64,000 bases of DNA from Rhizobiales bacterium IMCC20636 (GTDB taxonomy: Bacteria > Pseudomonadota > Alphaproteobacteria > Rhizobiales > GCA-2746425), in contig CP018226.1 of assembly GCA_016865015.1 (NCBI GenBank), forward strand, positions 3,999,001 to 4,063,000. The letters run 5' to 3'. Shown here piece by piece: positions 63,977 to 64,000 of the stretch. The notes below the pieces were generated by a model, which was given only the letters and a program-made list of their open reading frames with translations, had not been told where the DNA came from and made no database searches. Position 1 is the first letter of the stretch. The number at the start of each line of letters is the position of its first letter. The position numbers and the translations under genes are program-made.

Positions 63977-64000
63977 GTCGTCGCGCCTTAGATAGCGACC

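Overview
The window is about 64 kb of chromosome-like DNA from an alphaproteobacterium, most likely of the Hyphomicrobiales (Rhizobiales). Pointers to this are a Tad/Cpa pilus locus, an Omp25/31-type beta-barrel, a pst-pho locus with Pho boxes, an Irr-type iron box in front of a bacterioferritin-associated ferredoxin operon, several ABC/TTT/Liv importers and an IS5-family (IS427-like) element. The gene content (alkane hydroxylase, sulfite dehydrogenase-like complex, aromatic-type catabolic operon) fits a free-living, possibly marine heterotroph. Genus cannot be decided from the sequence alone. No rRNA, tRNA or CRISPR array was seen.

Layout. 1-6.7 kb: the 3' part of a tad (Flp) pilus operon on the + strand (tadG end, two tadE-like pseudopilins, tadZ, an L,D-transpeptidase, tadA, tadB, tadC). 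6.7-9 kb: a membrane protein of unknown function and a DUF1479 protein. 9.1-11.3 kb: a two-subunit 3-oxoacid CoA-transferase facing a 3-hydroxyisobutyrate-dehydrogenase-like protein. 11.4-20.5 kb: the phosphate regulon on the - strand, in the unusual order phoR, pstB-phoU2, pstS-pstC-pstA, phoU1-phoB, with two tandem-repeat Pho boxes; ppk2 is divergent from phoR. 21.6-27.6 kb: a glycosyltransferase and a three-gene molybdopterin/Fe-S/membrane-anchor operon resembling the cytoplasmic sulfite dehydrogenase SoeABC. 27.8-29.4 kb: a Tat-exported nitroreductase-like protein with its MarR regulator and a perfect palindromic operator.

29.4-37.4 kb: a universal stress protein and SulP sulfate permease pair, with a strongly folding leader before the SulP gene, then a branched-chain amino-acid-type ABC importer (livKGFHM). 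37.7-38.7 kb: a cysteine-rich unknown protein plus bacterioferritin-associated ferredoxin behind an Irr-like box. 38.8-47.6 kb: a six-gene - strand operon (ABC importer, MFS transporter, fumarylacetoacetate-hydrolase family enzyme, extradiol-dioxygenase-like enzyme) with a divergent GntR/FCD regulator; together they look like a complete uptake and ring-cleavage module for an unidentified aromatic or related acid. 47.8-53.5 kb: a PAP2-like protein, then a cluster of LuxR regulator, alkane monooxygenase AlkB, MMPL/RND permease and a small secreted protein; the alkB ribosome-binding site lies beside a run of ten G.

54-59.7 kb: the parts of a tripartite tricarboxylate transporter (a TctC-type binding protein apart from tctBA), an AMP-dependent acyl-CoA synthetase-like enzyme and an outer-membrane beta-barrel. 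60.3-64 kb: a double-PAS diguanylate cyclase, an intact IS5-family element with a -1 frameshift signal inserted in the remains of an older repeat, and an unidentified helical protein running to the window edge. The best candidates for something undescribed are the Irr-box/Cys-rich/BFD operon, the aromatic operon, the SulP leader RNA and the L,D-transpeptidase inside the tad operon.
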